Shown here: in pieces, positions 1 to 7,349 of the stretch | Layout: each line of letters starts with the position of its first letter | How positions within the stretch are numbered: position 1 is the first letter of the stretch | From: an uncultured Lachnospiraceae bacterium | GTDB lineage: Bacteria; Bacillota; Clostridia; Lachnospirales; Lachnospiraceae | Assembly (NCBI GenBank): GCA_902793335.1 | Contig: CADBCZ010000005.1 | Coordinates: 1-64,000, forward strand | Reading direction: 5' to 3' | Length of the DNA stretch: 64,000 nucleotides | Program-made: the position numbers and the translations under genes | Notes under the pieces: generated by a model | Told to the model about the DNA's origin: nothing | Seen by the model: the letters and a program-made list of their open reading frames with translations, nothing else | Databases searched by the model: none

Positions 1-31
1 GCCTTGGTACAATTATGAAGAATCACATCTT

Positions 32-65
32 GAGCAATTGAAGATAATCAACAATTGCTCTTTTT
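32..65 (+). terminator. Rho-independent terminator for an off-window gene
   Basis: A 9-bp perfect stem (32-40 pairs with 52-60, arm GAGCAATTG) has an 11-nt loop and is followed on the plus strand by TTTTTCTTT. It points at a plus-strand gene that ends before the window or in its first bases; a frame ending in TGA at 16-18 would fit but is too short to call. Confidence 0.7.
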
Positions 66-86
66 CTTTGCTCAATCTGTGATACT

Positions 87-1187
87 TCACTTAAGAATTG
101 TATCATCAACTTGGGCTACAGGATTATTATCCGACTCTTGATCATTACTTTTAAGCAGTTCCTCAGGTACCGGGTAGGATTCTTCTGCGATCATATTCTT
201 GATGTCACTGCTGTCCTCTCTATAGGAATGACTTTCAAAATCGGCATTGCTTTTCAAAAACCAAGTGTATACTGTATCGTAATCGCCATTCTCATCCCAA
301 CTCACATCAAAATTGTACCATTTACCGTCTAAATAGATTATATTCCAAGTATTGTGAAACACGCCTTTATCATTAGTTACATCACCATCTACAATCCGGG
401 TTTTAATGCCCATATTAGTCAAAAGCTCAAACACCGCCATTGAATATCCATAACAGGTTGCTCCTCCATTTTTAAAGCCTGCAATAGAATCATTTATTTT
501 ATCCTTCCAATCAAAATTCTCGGTCAGATAATCATGAACCGCTTTGATACTTTCTAAATCACTATCTCGTTTTAAAGATTGTGAAAGCTCCATCATCTTA
601 TTAGTATGCTCTTCAATCTCTTCCTGAGTGTATAAATATTTAAATGTAATCCCTATGCGATATTTCTTTTCACCCGGAATATCCCGTTCTTTCCAGCTGC
701 AATTTGTAGAACTATTATCGCAAAACCCTATCAGATAGCTTGAACTTATCATTGGATTATTCTCATAATAATATTTATCTATACTATCAAAAATAAATTG
801 CGAATTATTATACAGTGTTTCAACATCGGTATCATAATACTCAACCGTTCTGTGTTCCTTAAGCTGATAACATACTTCCTCTAAAAATTCATCAACTGAA
901 TTAACATATGAAATGTATTTATCTTTATCATAATCAACATATTTTTCTTCTGTGGTTGTATTGAAATCTTTTTCTATTGCATTTTCAATCCAATTTATAT
1001 ACTCCTGCGCCCTTGCGTCCAATTCCTGTTCAGAAATATTAGAACCAAAAGAGTCACGTAGTTGCGCCTTATAATCTTCTATAAGCTCCTGTTTCTGTTC
1101 CGGACTAAGAGCATACGCCTTAACGCCTATCATAAAAGCATAAACAAACACAGATAATAATATAAAAATGAATATTCTTTTATCCAT
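87..1187 (-). CDS. Secreted transglutaminase-like domain protein
   Basis: The protein is 366 residues. A hydrophobic N-terminal segment (about residues 5-26, ending near AYA) looks like a signal peptide or anchor. The C-terminal half carries the papain-like transglutaminase triad: Cys in GGATCYGYS, His in HNTWNIIYLDGKWYNFD and the Asp of that same stretch. Proteins of this superfamily in Clostridia are peptidase- or transglutaminase-like enzymes acting at the cell surface; the substrate cannot be told. The middle region is Asp/Glu/Tyr rich with no recognised domain. The start has an AAAGGTG ribosome binding site. It lies 26 bp downstream of the lipoprotein gene at 1214-2515, so the two may be cotranscribed. 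Confidence 0.8.
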   Translation of the reverse strand: MDKRIFIFILLSVFVYAFMIGVKAYALSPEQKQELIEDYKAQLRDSFGSNISEQELDARAQEYINWIENAIEKDFNTTTEEKYVDYDKDKYISYVNSVDEFLEEVCYQLKEHRTVEYYDTDVETLYNNSQFIFDSIDKYYYENNPMISSSYLIGFCDNSSTNCSWKERDIPGEKKYRIGITFKYLYTQEEIEEHTNKMMELSQSLKRDSDLESIKAVHDYLTENFDWKDKINDSIAGFKNGGATCYGYSMAVFELLTNMGIKTRIVDGDVTNDKGVFHNTWNIIYLDGKWYNFDVSWDENGDYDTVYTWFLKSNADFESHSYREDSSDIKNMIAEESYPVPEELLKSNDQESDNNPVAQVDDTILK

Positions 1188-1213
1188 CGTTCACCTTTTT
1201 TCATTTACAAAAA

Positions 1214-2515
1214 TCAATAAACTCTTATCTCACTCACGCAGGTATCATCATATTTCATGCCCACATTTGCACTCGTTATTGTCACTGTGATCGTATCGGT
1301 CATAACAGGCTCACCTAACTCAATCTTGTTAAAGTTCATCTCTGCAAGATAATCTCCTTCAAGATATTCCGAGCCATAACCACCTACATTTTCTTCAACC
1401 ACTTTGCCATTACCAAAGTCAACCTTAACACTGGCAAGTGTTCCATTCTTAGAATACAGATCATAGTCAGCTGTATAACCGTTGCAAATCACAATACCAT
1501 ATACCGGCTGTGTTTTATCAAGATGTAAAGTGACCGACTCTCCTATACCGACTCCGGATACGCCTTCGACCCACACAGTCGAATAATCACCATCCACAAG
1601 ATTAGCACCTGAATAGCTTTTTCCATTAGATGGAGACAGCTCCGAAGTGGCATCAACTGAAGTAACATTTATCTTTTCATTGCGATAACGACCATACAGC
1701 ATGGTAACACCATAACGGCTTTCAGGATTTTTCGCAAACAATATATCCGCATATCCTTTAAAACTCATATCTCCACCATTGCTTTCAAAGAAGGATGGAC
1801 CCGAAAACAGATAATAGTTATCATCCTCAAAAAATTGCATATGCTCCACGCGCTCCCAAGGGTCTCCGTCGGCATACGACCACAGGATATAACCATCTTG
1901 AATTGTTTCCCAGTGGTCACCATTTGTAAAATCATCAGCTCCATATATATCCTTTAACAGAGCAACTGTTTCATCCACCGGAATCAATATATCAGCATCA
2001 TAATTACCTTCATTTTGCTTATATGAAACAGCACCCGATAATGCATTTTCAGAAGTCAGTACTTCCTTTAGCACCTGCGTTCTCAACGCTCCTTGTCTAT
2101 CCGTACCCATCTTTGAAAAAATGCAGCCGTTCTCATCAAGAATACGCGATGCAGTCACACACCATGCCAGCTCAGCAAGCAATTCTGTCTCTGCCGGAGA
2201 GACCGGTTCTGTAAATCGAAGTTCATCTATTTTTGCCTTGTACTGCTCTTCATCTAATAATTCTGAATTTGCAGCACCATCATTTTCAGGATTACTCTTT
2301 TGCTCATCATTTACCTGTCCTTCATCAGCACTGCCTTTTTTATCATTCTCATCCACAGTTTCCGTAGTTTCTGTTGATGTATCCTTTGATTCATTTGAAT
2401 TTTGGGTAGTCTCCACAGAAGTAAGCGGTGGTACATCATCTCCGCAGGCAGTTACCATTGATAATGCTAACACTATGCCAAGCGAAATAATACTCTTTCC
2501 TATTTTTCTGATCAT
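1214..2515 (-). CDS. Lipoprotein with C-terminal discoidin/NADase-type glycan-binding domain
   Basis: The protein is 433 residues with a lipoprotein signal (LSMVTACGDD; Cys about residue 24), then a Ser/Thr/Glu/Asp-rich linker to about residue 85, a central domain of unknown function, and a C-terminal beta-sandwich (about 290-433). The C-terminal part has the pattern ATSELSPSNGKSY...GANLVDGDYSTVWVEG, typical of the discoidin-like fold annotated as NADase-type glycan-binding domain. It is probably an exported surface protein binding carbohydrate, seen from sequence only. An AGGGAGAAG ribosome binding site precedes the ATG. Downstream lies the transglutaminase-like gene. Confidence 0.75.
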   Translation of the reverse strand: MIRKIGKSIISLGIVLALSMVTACGDDVPPLTSVETTQNSNESKDTSTETTETVDENDKKGSADEGQVNDEQKSNPENDGAANSELLDEEQYKAKIDELRFTEPVSPAETELLAELAWCVTASRILDENGCIFSKMGTDRQGALRTQVLKEVLTSENALSGAVSYKQNEGNYDADILIPVDETVALLKDIYGADDFTNGDHWETIQDGYILWSYADGDPWERVEHMQFFEDDNYYLFSGPSFFESNGGDMSFKGYADILFAKNPESRYGVTMLYGRYRNEKINVTSVDATSELSPSNGKSYSGANLVDGDYSTVWVEGVSGVGIGESVTLHLDKTQPVYGIVICNGYTADYDLYSKNGTLASVKVDFGNGKVVEENVGGYGSEYLEGDYLAEMNFNKIELGEPVMTDTITVTITSANVGMKYDDTCVSEIRVY

Positions 2516-2537
2516 AATCTATCTTCTCCCTTTATCT

Positions 2538-2768
2538 GTATATACTATTTAGGTAATTGCGAAACTCATATTTGTTGTGTTTAGTTTTGTTCATATTGTA
2601 CAGTTTCAACTCGCACGGTGCTTTCAAGCCGCCGGTACTAATGCACCGTATTTTGGTGCATTAGTACCGTTGCGTGCGCCGAGCAGCGAAAGCGTACCTG
2701 CGATGGAACTGTATAATATGTACAAAGCAAGAGTACATAAAAGAGTTTCGCAATCACCTAGTATATAC
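2538..2768. repeat. Long imperfect palindromic intergenic element
   Basis: The 231 bp form one imperfect palindrome. The centre is a perfect 14-bp stem (2634-2647 with 2655-2668, arm GGTACTAATGCACC) with a 7-nt loop. Going outward the arms keep pairing with mismatches and bulges: GTACAGTTT with GAACTGTATAA, TTGCGAAACTC (2557-2567) with GAGTTTCGCAA (2743-2753), and GTATATAC at both ends. A further degenerate copy of the outer arm follows directly at 2761-2794 (GTATATACTATTCAAGTG... GTGAAACTG). No protein is encoded. It may be a MITE-like nonautonomous element or a structured RNA. Confidence 0.75.
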
Positions 2769-2819
2769 TATTCAAGTGTTTGTGAAACTGTATTTTTCTT
2801 TTATATAACAATAGTTTTA

Positions 2820-3539
2820 TCACTTCATTAATTCCACAAGCACATACGGATTACCATCGGAATCATTTAATACTACCTGCGTAATCTCGTCATTACTGTA
2901 GACAGCAGGATACATTACATCTCCAAGAACCGCTGCCTTTCTGTAATCAACACGCATTTTCATATATCCGTCGGTATCTGCCATATCAAGTGCTTCCGAA
3001 ACATATCTCCCATTATTAACATGATGATTTGAATCAAGAAATGATCTCTTCACAACTATTTCGGGAAGTTCATTATTAACCGCAGTCAAATTATCATCCG
3101 GCAGCTTCTTAATCTTTCTCGGTGCGTACTCCATATCTATTGCAGCTTCAAGATCATAACCTCTCACATCATCTTCCGTTGGTTTTATAGGACACATCCT
3201 ATTAATATCCATGAATATCCATATCGAATTGGCACGTACTATCTGTCTTCCTTCATTATCCAATATGTCAAAGTTTCGATAACCATACATGCTCTTAAAT
3301 TCATGAGGCCATGTGCGGACTGTCACCTGCTCCTGGTACTTAGGAAATCTTGTCACCTCTATCTGCCAGCTTGAAAGAAACCAGGCTCTTTTAGTCTGCT
3401 CCACATTCTGTACACCTCTCCCAAGACTTTCTGAATGAGCAAGTGTACAATCCTGAAGATAATGAACTATCCCTGCCATATCCATTGTAATATTGCTTCC
3501 AACCTGTGAATAAGTCACAGTCCTTTTCATTTCAAACAT
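2820..3539 (-). CDS. Acyl-ACP thioesterase
   Basis: About 239 residues from the chosen ATG (an upstream in-frame start at 3581 adds 14 residues with a poorer ribosome binding site). It has the double hot-dog arrangement of bacterial FatA/FatB-like acyl-ACP thioesterases: an N-terminal half with RTVTYSQVGSN and WQIEVTRFPKYQEQVTVRTWP, and a C-terminal half beginning VVKRSFLDSNHHVNNGRYV. The Asn/His of DSNHHVNN are the expected active-site region. The family hydrolyses acyl-ACP to free fatty acid and sets chain length. It is monocistronic and divergent from the lipoprotein at 3829 across 289 bp of very AT-rich DNA in which only promoters would be expected. Confidence 0.85.
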   Translation of the reverse strand: MFEMKRTVTYSQVGSNITMDMAGIVHYLQDCTLAHSESLGRGVQNVEQTKRAWFLSSWQIEVTRFPKYQEQVTVRTWPHEFKSMYGYRNFDILDNEGRQIVRANSIWIFMDINRMCPIKPTEDDVRGYDLEAAIDMEYAPRKIKKLPDDNLTAVNNELPEIVVKRSFLDSNHHVNNGRYVSEALDMADTDGYMKMRVDYRKAAVLGDVMYPAVYSNDEITQVVLNDSDGNPYVLVELMK

Positions 3540-3828
3540 AACAAACATCCTTTTCAAACATCTTGATCTTGCAATTACCAAAAAAAATAATTGTATTAAA
3601 ATTACCTATAATTATCCTATAAATCAAAAAGAAGTGCAAGTTTTTCTCACACTCATAATAATTATCACAAACAAATATAAAAAATTTTCAATCCTTAAAC
3701 ATTTTTCAATATTAATTCAAGATTAGTATTTTATTATACACACATAAACAAACAAAGCAAAGAAAAAATGACGATATCAATCACTTAAAATATCGTATAA
3801 ATTATGAAAAAGAAAGGGGTAATGACCT

Positions 3829-4494
3829 ATGATAGCAAAAAAGAAAATAGCAGCAATCACTTTATCAACAATTATGGCAGCAGCAATACTTACAGGGTGC
3901 GGAACAGCCTCTACCGGTTCATCTGTAAATGAAACCGATCAGACTGTTTCGACAGCAAAGACAGCTAATATAGCAGATTACAAAGGAAGCACATTTACCG
4001 GCAGAGTAACCTCAATAAACGGCAATGAAGTAACCGTTTCTATAGGTGGTGGTCCTATGGGAGATATGGGACAGCTTCCAGATTTCAACTCTGAAAATGG
4101 CAGCAAACAGGCTCCTCCTGATTTCAACAAAGAGGACGGCAATATGCCTGCTCCTCCGGATAAAAACTCAGATGATAACAAAGATAATTCTTCATCAGAT
4201 AAATCTAATAAAAAAGAGCATGAGAGCAAAACTATAACATTTACAATTGATGATGAAAGTATTCTTGAAGATATGACAATATCAGATATAGCCGAAAATA
4301 CCGTGCTTACAGTATCAGTAGATGACAACGGTAAGATTTCAAAGATAACAAAATTATCAGATAACATGAAGCCTGATAAAAATGGTGAACGCCCTAACAA
4401 AGACAGCAAAACTTCTGATGACAACACAAGTTCTGACAGCAAAGCTGACGATAATAATACTAACGGTTCCGACAATGGCGAAAGCTCATTGTAA
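3829..4494 (+). CDS. Acidic low-complexity lipoprotein
   Basis: The protein is 221 residues with a clear lipobox (AILTGCGTAS; Cys about 24). Residues about 45-75 form a short beta-rich part (GSTFTGRVTSINGNEVTVSIGGG), repeated in spirit at 135-180 (TITFTIDDES...LTVSVDDNGKISKIT). Between and after are stretches of Asp, Asn, Lys, Pro and Ser. This composition is common in Lachnospiraceae surface lipoproteins of unknown role. An AAAGGGG ribosome binding site precedes the ATG and a terminator follows. It is one of few plus-strand genes in the first 50 kb. Confidence 0.75.
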   Translation: MIAKKKIAAITLSTIMAAAILTGCGTASTGSSVNETDQTVSTAKTANIADYKGSTFTGRVTSINGNEVTVSIGGGPMGDMGQLPDFNSENGSKQAPPDFNKEDGNMPAPPDKNSDDNKDNSSSDKSNKKEHESKTITFTIDDESILEDMTISDIAENTVLTVSVDDNGKISKITKLSDNMKPDKNGERPNKDSKTSDDNTSSDSKADDNNTNGSDNGESSL

Positions 4495-4543
4495 TAATAG
4501 AACAACAGTTTAATACTTTTCCTTCATTTTACTATCCTTTTAA

Positions 4544-4590
4544 AAACAAGAAATAGGCATCTTGCAAATGTCTATTTCTTGTTTCATTTT
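4544..4590 (+). terminator. Rho-independent terminator
   Basis: A 13-bp perfect stem (AAACAAGAAATAG at 4544-4556 with its complement at 4572-4584) is followed by CATTTTT on the plus strand. It ends the lipoprotein gene at 3829-4494. A-rich sequence on the other side may let it serve the minus strand as well. Confidence 0.8.
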
Positions 4591-4614
4591 TGGATAAATT
4601 ATCTGCTTCCCAAA

Positions 4615-5076
4615 TTATACAAGTTTTTCGTGAATTCTCACACTTCTCTTAACAGTCCTTTCAAAATCATCTTCTAAATCTGCCGTACTTCTATTTCTCA
4701 TGTTTATCTTCTGATCAAGCAGCTGAAGATATGATCCTTGTTTTTCATAATCAACCGTGTCAACCGCAGCCTTATCTCCATCACCTACACACAAATTGGT
4801 ATAAATGAACCCATTGCGATATTCAAAGAACTCCACTCCTAAACTGTTCAATTTCTCAATCTGTAATTCTGTAATTGTATCATCCAATGCTGCCCTCATC
4901 CATTTACCTTTTTTCATAACCTGGCAATAGGTTAATATCCCATTTAATCGAATAAAGCGAACAGCTAATAATAAGATAACTACAATAGATATAACAGAAA
5001 AATAAAAATGCCATACCAACTGTTTATTTTCTTCGTATTCCGGAACACATACAGACTTTTCTTTTTTGTATGACAT
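4615..5076 (-). CDS. Single-pass membrane protein of unknown function
   Basis: The protein is 153 residues and not recognised. One membrane segment is visible at about residues 23-45 (HFYFSVISIVVILLLAVRFI), so a short N-terminal tail and a charged C-terminal domain of about 105 residues lie on opposite sides. No motif or Cys cluster is seen. A GGGGG ribosome binding site precedes the ATG. It sits downstream of the PIN toxin-antitoxin pair but a terminator at 5099-5135 separates them. Confidence 0.55.
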   Translation of the reverse strand: MSYKKEKSVCVPEYEENKQLVWHFYFSVISIVVILLLAVRFIRLNGILTYCQVMKKGKWMRAALDDTITELQIEKLNSLGVEFFEYRNGFIYTNLCVGDGDKAAVDTVDYEKQGSYLQLLDQKINMRNRSTADLEDDFERTVKRSVRIHEKLV

Positions 5077-5098
5077 ATTAATCCCCCAATACTACATT

Positions 5099-5135
5099 TA
5101 AAAAGCCATACCATTACATATGCAATAATATGGCT
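5099..5135 (-). terminator. Terminator after the PIN toxin gene
   Basis: On the minus strand AGCCATA (5129-5135) and its complement (5104-5110) form a 7-bp stem, with some further pairing in the loop, followed by TTTTTAAA. It lies 15 bp after the toxin gene. Confidence 0.6.
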
Positions 5136-5150
5136 CTTATATCATTCCAC

Positions 5151-5564
5151 TCAAACATTTTCTATCTTTAAAAAATCTTCCGGTAATATTGCAGGAATCT
5201 CAGAACCCGCAAAATCATCTACATTTCTAGTAATAATATAATTTGCATTGACTCCGACAGCACATTTATCCTGTAAACAATCCTCAAAATCCTTAAAATT
5301 ACTTTTCTTAATAGCATTAATCACTTCGTCATGATCTGCTCCAACCACAGTCAGACATTTACATACATTAACCAGCCACTCCCTGCGTTCATTTTCCGGC
5401 ATCTTCCTTAATATATACCAAAGATTAGAAATAGAATGAAATGCAACATATCCCTGAATTTCTCTAGAGGCACATTTTTTCATCACTTCAGTAGATTCTT
5501 TTTCAAATGGCTGACGCTTTATAATAAAATCAATAATTACATTAGTATCAATTAGTACCACCAT
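5151..5564 (-). CDS. PIN-domain ribonuclease toxin
   Basis: The 137 residues form one PIN domain of the VapC-like superfamily. The conserved acidic residues are visible: Asp in VVLIDTNVIIDF (residue 6), Asp in FKDFEDCLQ (about 92-96) and Asp in TRNVDDFAGS near the C-terminus. PIN toxins are Mg-dependent endoribonucleases that cut tRNA, rRNA or mRNA; the target here is unknown. The start codon overlaps the 3' end of the upstream gene (5548-5808) by 17 bp, the usual antitoxin-toxin order and coupling. The terminator at 5099-5135 ends the unit. Confidence 0.85.
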   Translation of the reverse strand: MVVLIDTNVIIDFIIKRQPFEKESTEVMKKCASREIQGYVAFHSISNLWYILRKMPENERREWLVNVCKCLTVVGADHDEVINAIKKSNFKDFEDCLQDKCAVGVNANYIITRNVDDFAGSEIPAILPEDFLKIENV

Positions 5565-5808
5565 ATCGTTCAGCCCTTGCCTCCTCTAATTCTTTTTCCG
5601 GATTAAAATCTACCGGAAAATAATGTTGAATATTATCTCTTGCTGCAAGCATCTTCTCAAATGCTTCTTTTCCTTCGCTGATATATGCATTTTCTTTATG
5701 TCCTTGTTCATGTGGCATTAAACGTCGTATTATTTCTATAAGAAAACTAACATTATCATCAGATAAATTACCAATCATACTAACTGCCTGCTCTTGCAAT
5801 ACTGACAT
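5548..5808 (-). CDS. Antitoxin of the PIN module
   Basis: The protein is 86 residues from the ATG at 5808 (GGTGG ribosome binding site 8 nt upstream; a further in-frame start at 5820 lacks one). The N-terminus is a short helical region (SVLQEQAVSMIGNLSDDN), the C-terminus is charged (NPEKELEEARAERYGG), as expected for a toxin-neutralising tail. The DNA-binding fold is not obvious. The identity as antitoxin rests on position, size and the 17-bp overlap with the PIN gene. A consensus-like promoter lies just upstream. Confidence 0.7.
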   Translation of the reverse strand: MSVLQEQAVSMIGNLSDDNVSFLIEIIRRLMPHEQGHKENAYISEGKEAFEKMLAARDNIQHYFPVDFNPEKELEEARAERYGGTN

Positions 5809-5837
5809 AAGAAACACCACCTTCCTTCTTTTCTATT

Positions 5838-5866
5838 ATTATACCCCTTTATACACGTTATAACAA
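5838..5866 (-). promoter_or_regulatory. Promoter of the PIN toxin-antitoxin operon
   Basis: On the minus strand TTGTTA (5861-5866) and TATAAT (5838-5843) are separated by exactly 17 bp and sit about 30 bp before the antitoxin start. It is divergent from the hicB promoter 100 bp away. Confidence 0.6.
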
Positions 5867-5963
5867 TACAATAATTTTGTTCGTATGACAATAATAATGA
5901 AAATAATATATTTGACATGATAAACATAAAAAACATTTAAGTGAAAAACATTTAAGCCAGCAA

Positions 5964-5992
5964 TTGACATACGTATTATTACGTAATATAAT
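5964..5992 (+). promoter_or_regulatory. Consensus promoter of the hicA-remnant/hicB unit
   Basis: TTGACA (5964-5969), a 17-bp spacer and TATAAT (5987-5992) match the vegetative consensus perfectly. The spacer holds the inverted repeat TACGTATTATTACGTA (5970-5985), a likely operator for HicB autorepression. The predicted transcript start (about 5999) falls on the ribosome binding site AAAGGAG of the hicA remnant, so the leader would be unusually short. Confidence 0.75.
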
Positions 5993-6009
5993 ATAAAGGA
6001 GATTATAAT

Positions 6010-6165
6010 ATGCCAATGACTGCGAAACAAATGATCAAGCTTCTGAAAGCAAATGGTTTCACAGAAGTCAGACAGAAAGTGAGGATACATTATGAATCAA
6101 GAATTATATTATCCGGCTATTTTTACACCGGAAGAAGACGGAAGATACTCTGTATCATTTCCTGA
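6010..6165 (+). pseudogene. hicA: Truncated hicA toxin remnant
   Basis: The first 23 codons (6010-6078) read as the start of a HicA/YcfA mRNA interferase: MPMTAKQMIKLLKANGFTEV then RQK. Full HicA proteins are about 60 residues and continue with Gly-Ser-His, carrying the catalytic His. Here the sequence goes from RQK straight into the ribosome binding site and start region of hicB; the frame runs on out of register to a TGA at 6163-6165. The pattern suggests an internal deletion that removed the catalytic half but kept the promoter, the start and the antitoxin. What remains cannot be an active toxin. Confidence 0.75.
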
Positions 6166-6493
6166 CCTTCCGGGTTGTAATACATTTGGTGATAATTTAG
6201 AAAATGCTTATGATATGGCTTTTGATGCTTTAGGAATAATGTTGACATATTTTGAAGATGAGCATATATCTATTCCTCAGGCTTCCGATCCATCAGCATT
6301 TACTATGGAAAAAGGTCAGTTCACAGCCATAATAAGATTTAATTTTATTGAATATAAAAAGAAAGTCAGCACTAAATCTGTAAAGAAAACTTTGTCCATA
6401 CCCGAATGGCTGAATGAAGCCGCATTAGATGCTAACATCAACTTTTCCAATGTGCTGCAGGAAGCACTCAAGCAGAAATTGGGAATTAATTAA
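6092..6493 (+). CDS. hicB: HicB-type antitoxin
   Basis: The protein is 133 residues. The N-terminal half is the HicB partial RNase H fold (YYPAIFTPEEDGRYSVSFPD, LPGCNTFGDNLENAY). The C-terminus is a ribbon-helix-helix DNA-binding segment (KKTLSIPEWLNEAALDANI, NFSNVLQEALKQKLGI). HicB binds HicA and represses its own operon. It seems intact, with ribosome binding site GTGAGG 7 nt before the ATG, but its toxin partner upstream is a remnant, so it is an orphan antitoxin that may still act as a repressor or neutralise a HicA elsewhere. Confidence 0.85.
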   Translation: MNQELYYPAIFTPEEDGRYSVSFPDLPGCNTFGDNLENAYDMAFDALGIMLTYFEDEHISIPQASDPSAFTMEKGQFTAIIRFNFIEYKKKVSTKSVKKTLSIPEWLNEAALDANINFSNVLQEALKQKLGIN

Positions 6494-6596
6494 AAGTTCT
6501 TGGTAACACGCATTCCGCAGCAGGAACGCCGGGAGCATTCTTGAATTCAAACAACAGAATAACTGCATAGATAAACAACAGGAGGGAGTATTGAAA

Positions 6597-7202
6597 ATGG
6601 GAATATCATTTTGGTTAATCACAGGCAGTATGATATGTTTAATATTATTTGTATTTGCTTATTCGATATGGAATATTACCGTCGGAAGGAAACGGAATCT
6701 TCCTGAAGAGATTAAGCTTGTATCTTCCGAAAGCAGAGCTTACTTATCGGAACAGTCCTCTCACAAACAAATATCAAAAGAACTCAAAAGAAATATCTTA
6801 CAAAAAAGGTATCTGCAATTGTTAGAAAGAATCGGATTCATCTTTCTTATATTTCTTGGGGTAGGATTATTCACAAAGCAAAAACCGATCATACTTCTGA
6901 TAACCTCATGTATCTTTGCAGGAATGTATGCTATAGGAATTCTTTATTACCTATTCATAACATCCGGTGGAATCTATGAAGTCAATGCAGTATGCATGGA
7001 TATCACCACAAACGGTATGGGTGGCGACGGTGACATCCAGTATGATTTTGTATTTTATGATCGTCATACCGATTCGCTTGAGGGCACAATCCTGGTTTCC
7101 AGAAGAAAAGACATGAAAGAAATCTTAGAAATTGGAATGAGGACACATCTTCTCCTAATCGTTCACAAAGGAAAATGGACAATTTTTGATTGGAAAGAAT
7201 AA
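6597..7202 (+). CDS. Membrane protein of unknown function
   Basis: About 201 residues; not recognised. Three hydrophobic segments are seen: one at the N-terminus (about 3-25) and a pair near residues 82-122. After them comes a soluble C-terminal part of about 75 residues containing TTNGMGGDGDIQYDFVFYDR, perhaps a small beta-barrel domain like those in DUF3592-type proteins. GGAGG precedes the ATG by 10 nt (a TTG two codons upstream is also possible). It follows hicB and ends in a strong terminator. Confidence 0.55.
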   Translation: MGISFWLITGSMICLILFVFAYSIWNITVGRKRNLPEEIKLVSSESRAYLSEQSSHKQISKELKRNILQKRYLQLLERIGFIFLIFLGVGLFTKQKPIILLITSCIFAGMYAIGILYYLFITSGGIYEVNAVCMDITTNGMGGDGDIQYDFVFYDRHTDSLEGTILVSRRKDMKEILEIGMRTHLLLIVHKGKWTIFDWKE

Positions 7203-7215
7203 TCACCATTATTAA

Positions 7216-7252
7216 AGGGACAAAAGCCACACAGGTTTTTGTCCCTCTTTTT
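7216..7252 (+). terminator. Rho-independent terminator
   Basis: The 10-bp stem AGGGACAAAA (7216-7225) with its complement (7237-7246) is followed by CTTTTTG. It ends the plus-strand gene at 6597-7202; beyond it, 7260-7349 shows no gene or clear signal. Confidence 0.8.
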
Positions 7253-7349
7253 GTTTAATTAGAAAATATTCGGTTCACATTATAAACTTTGCAACTACAC
7301 CATCCCGGTATAAATAGTACTTAGCTTACATTACTTCTGTATATAATAT

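Noticed and set aside
1-18. 3' end of an upstream plus-strand gene
   Set aside because: A frame ends in TGA at 16-18 just before a terminator, but 18 bases are too few to call a gene.
2577-2831. 84-residue plus-strand ORF
   Set aside because: It lies inside the 230-bp palindrome and reads through both arms; no ribosome binding site and no protein-like composition.
3978-4505. 175-residue Ser/Leu-rich ORF opposite the acidic lipoprotein
   Set aside because: Shadow of the Asp/Ser-rich lipoprotein coding strand; no start site of its own.
5839-6090. 83-residue minus-strand ORF between the two toxin-antitoxin loci
   Set aside because: It covers both divergent promoters and the hicA remnant, is Ile/Tyr-rich from AT bias and lacks a start signal.
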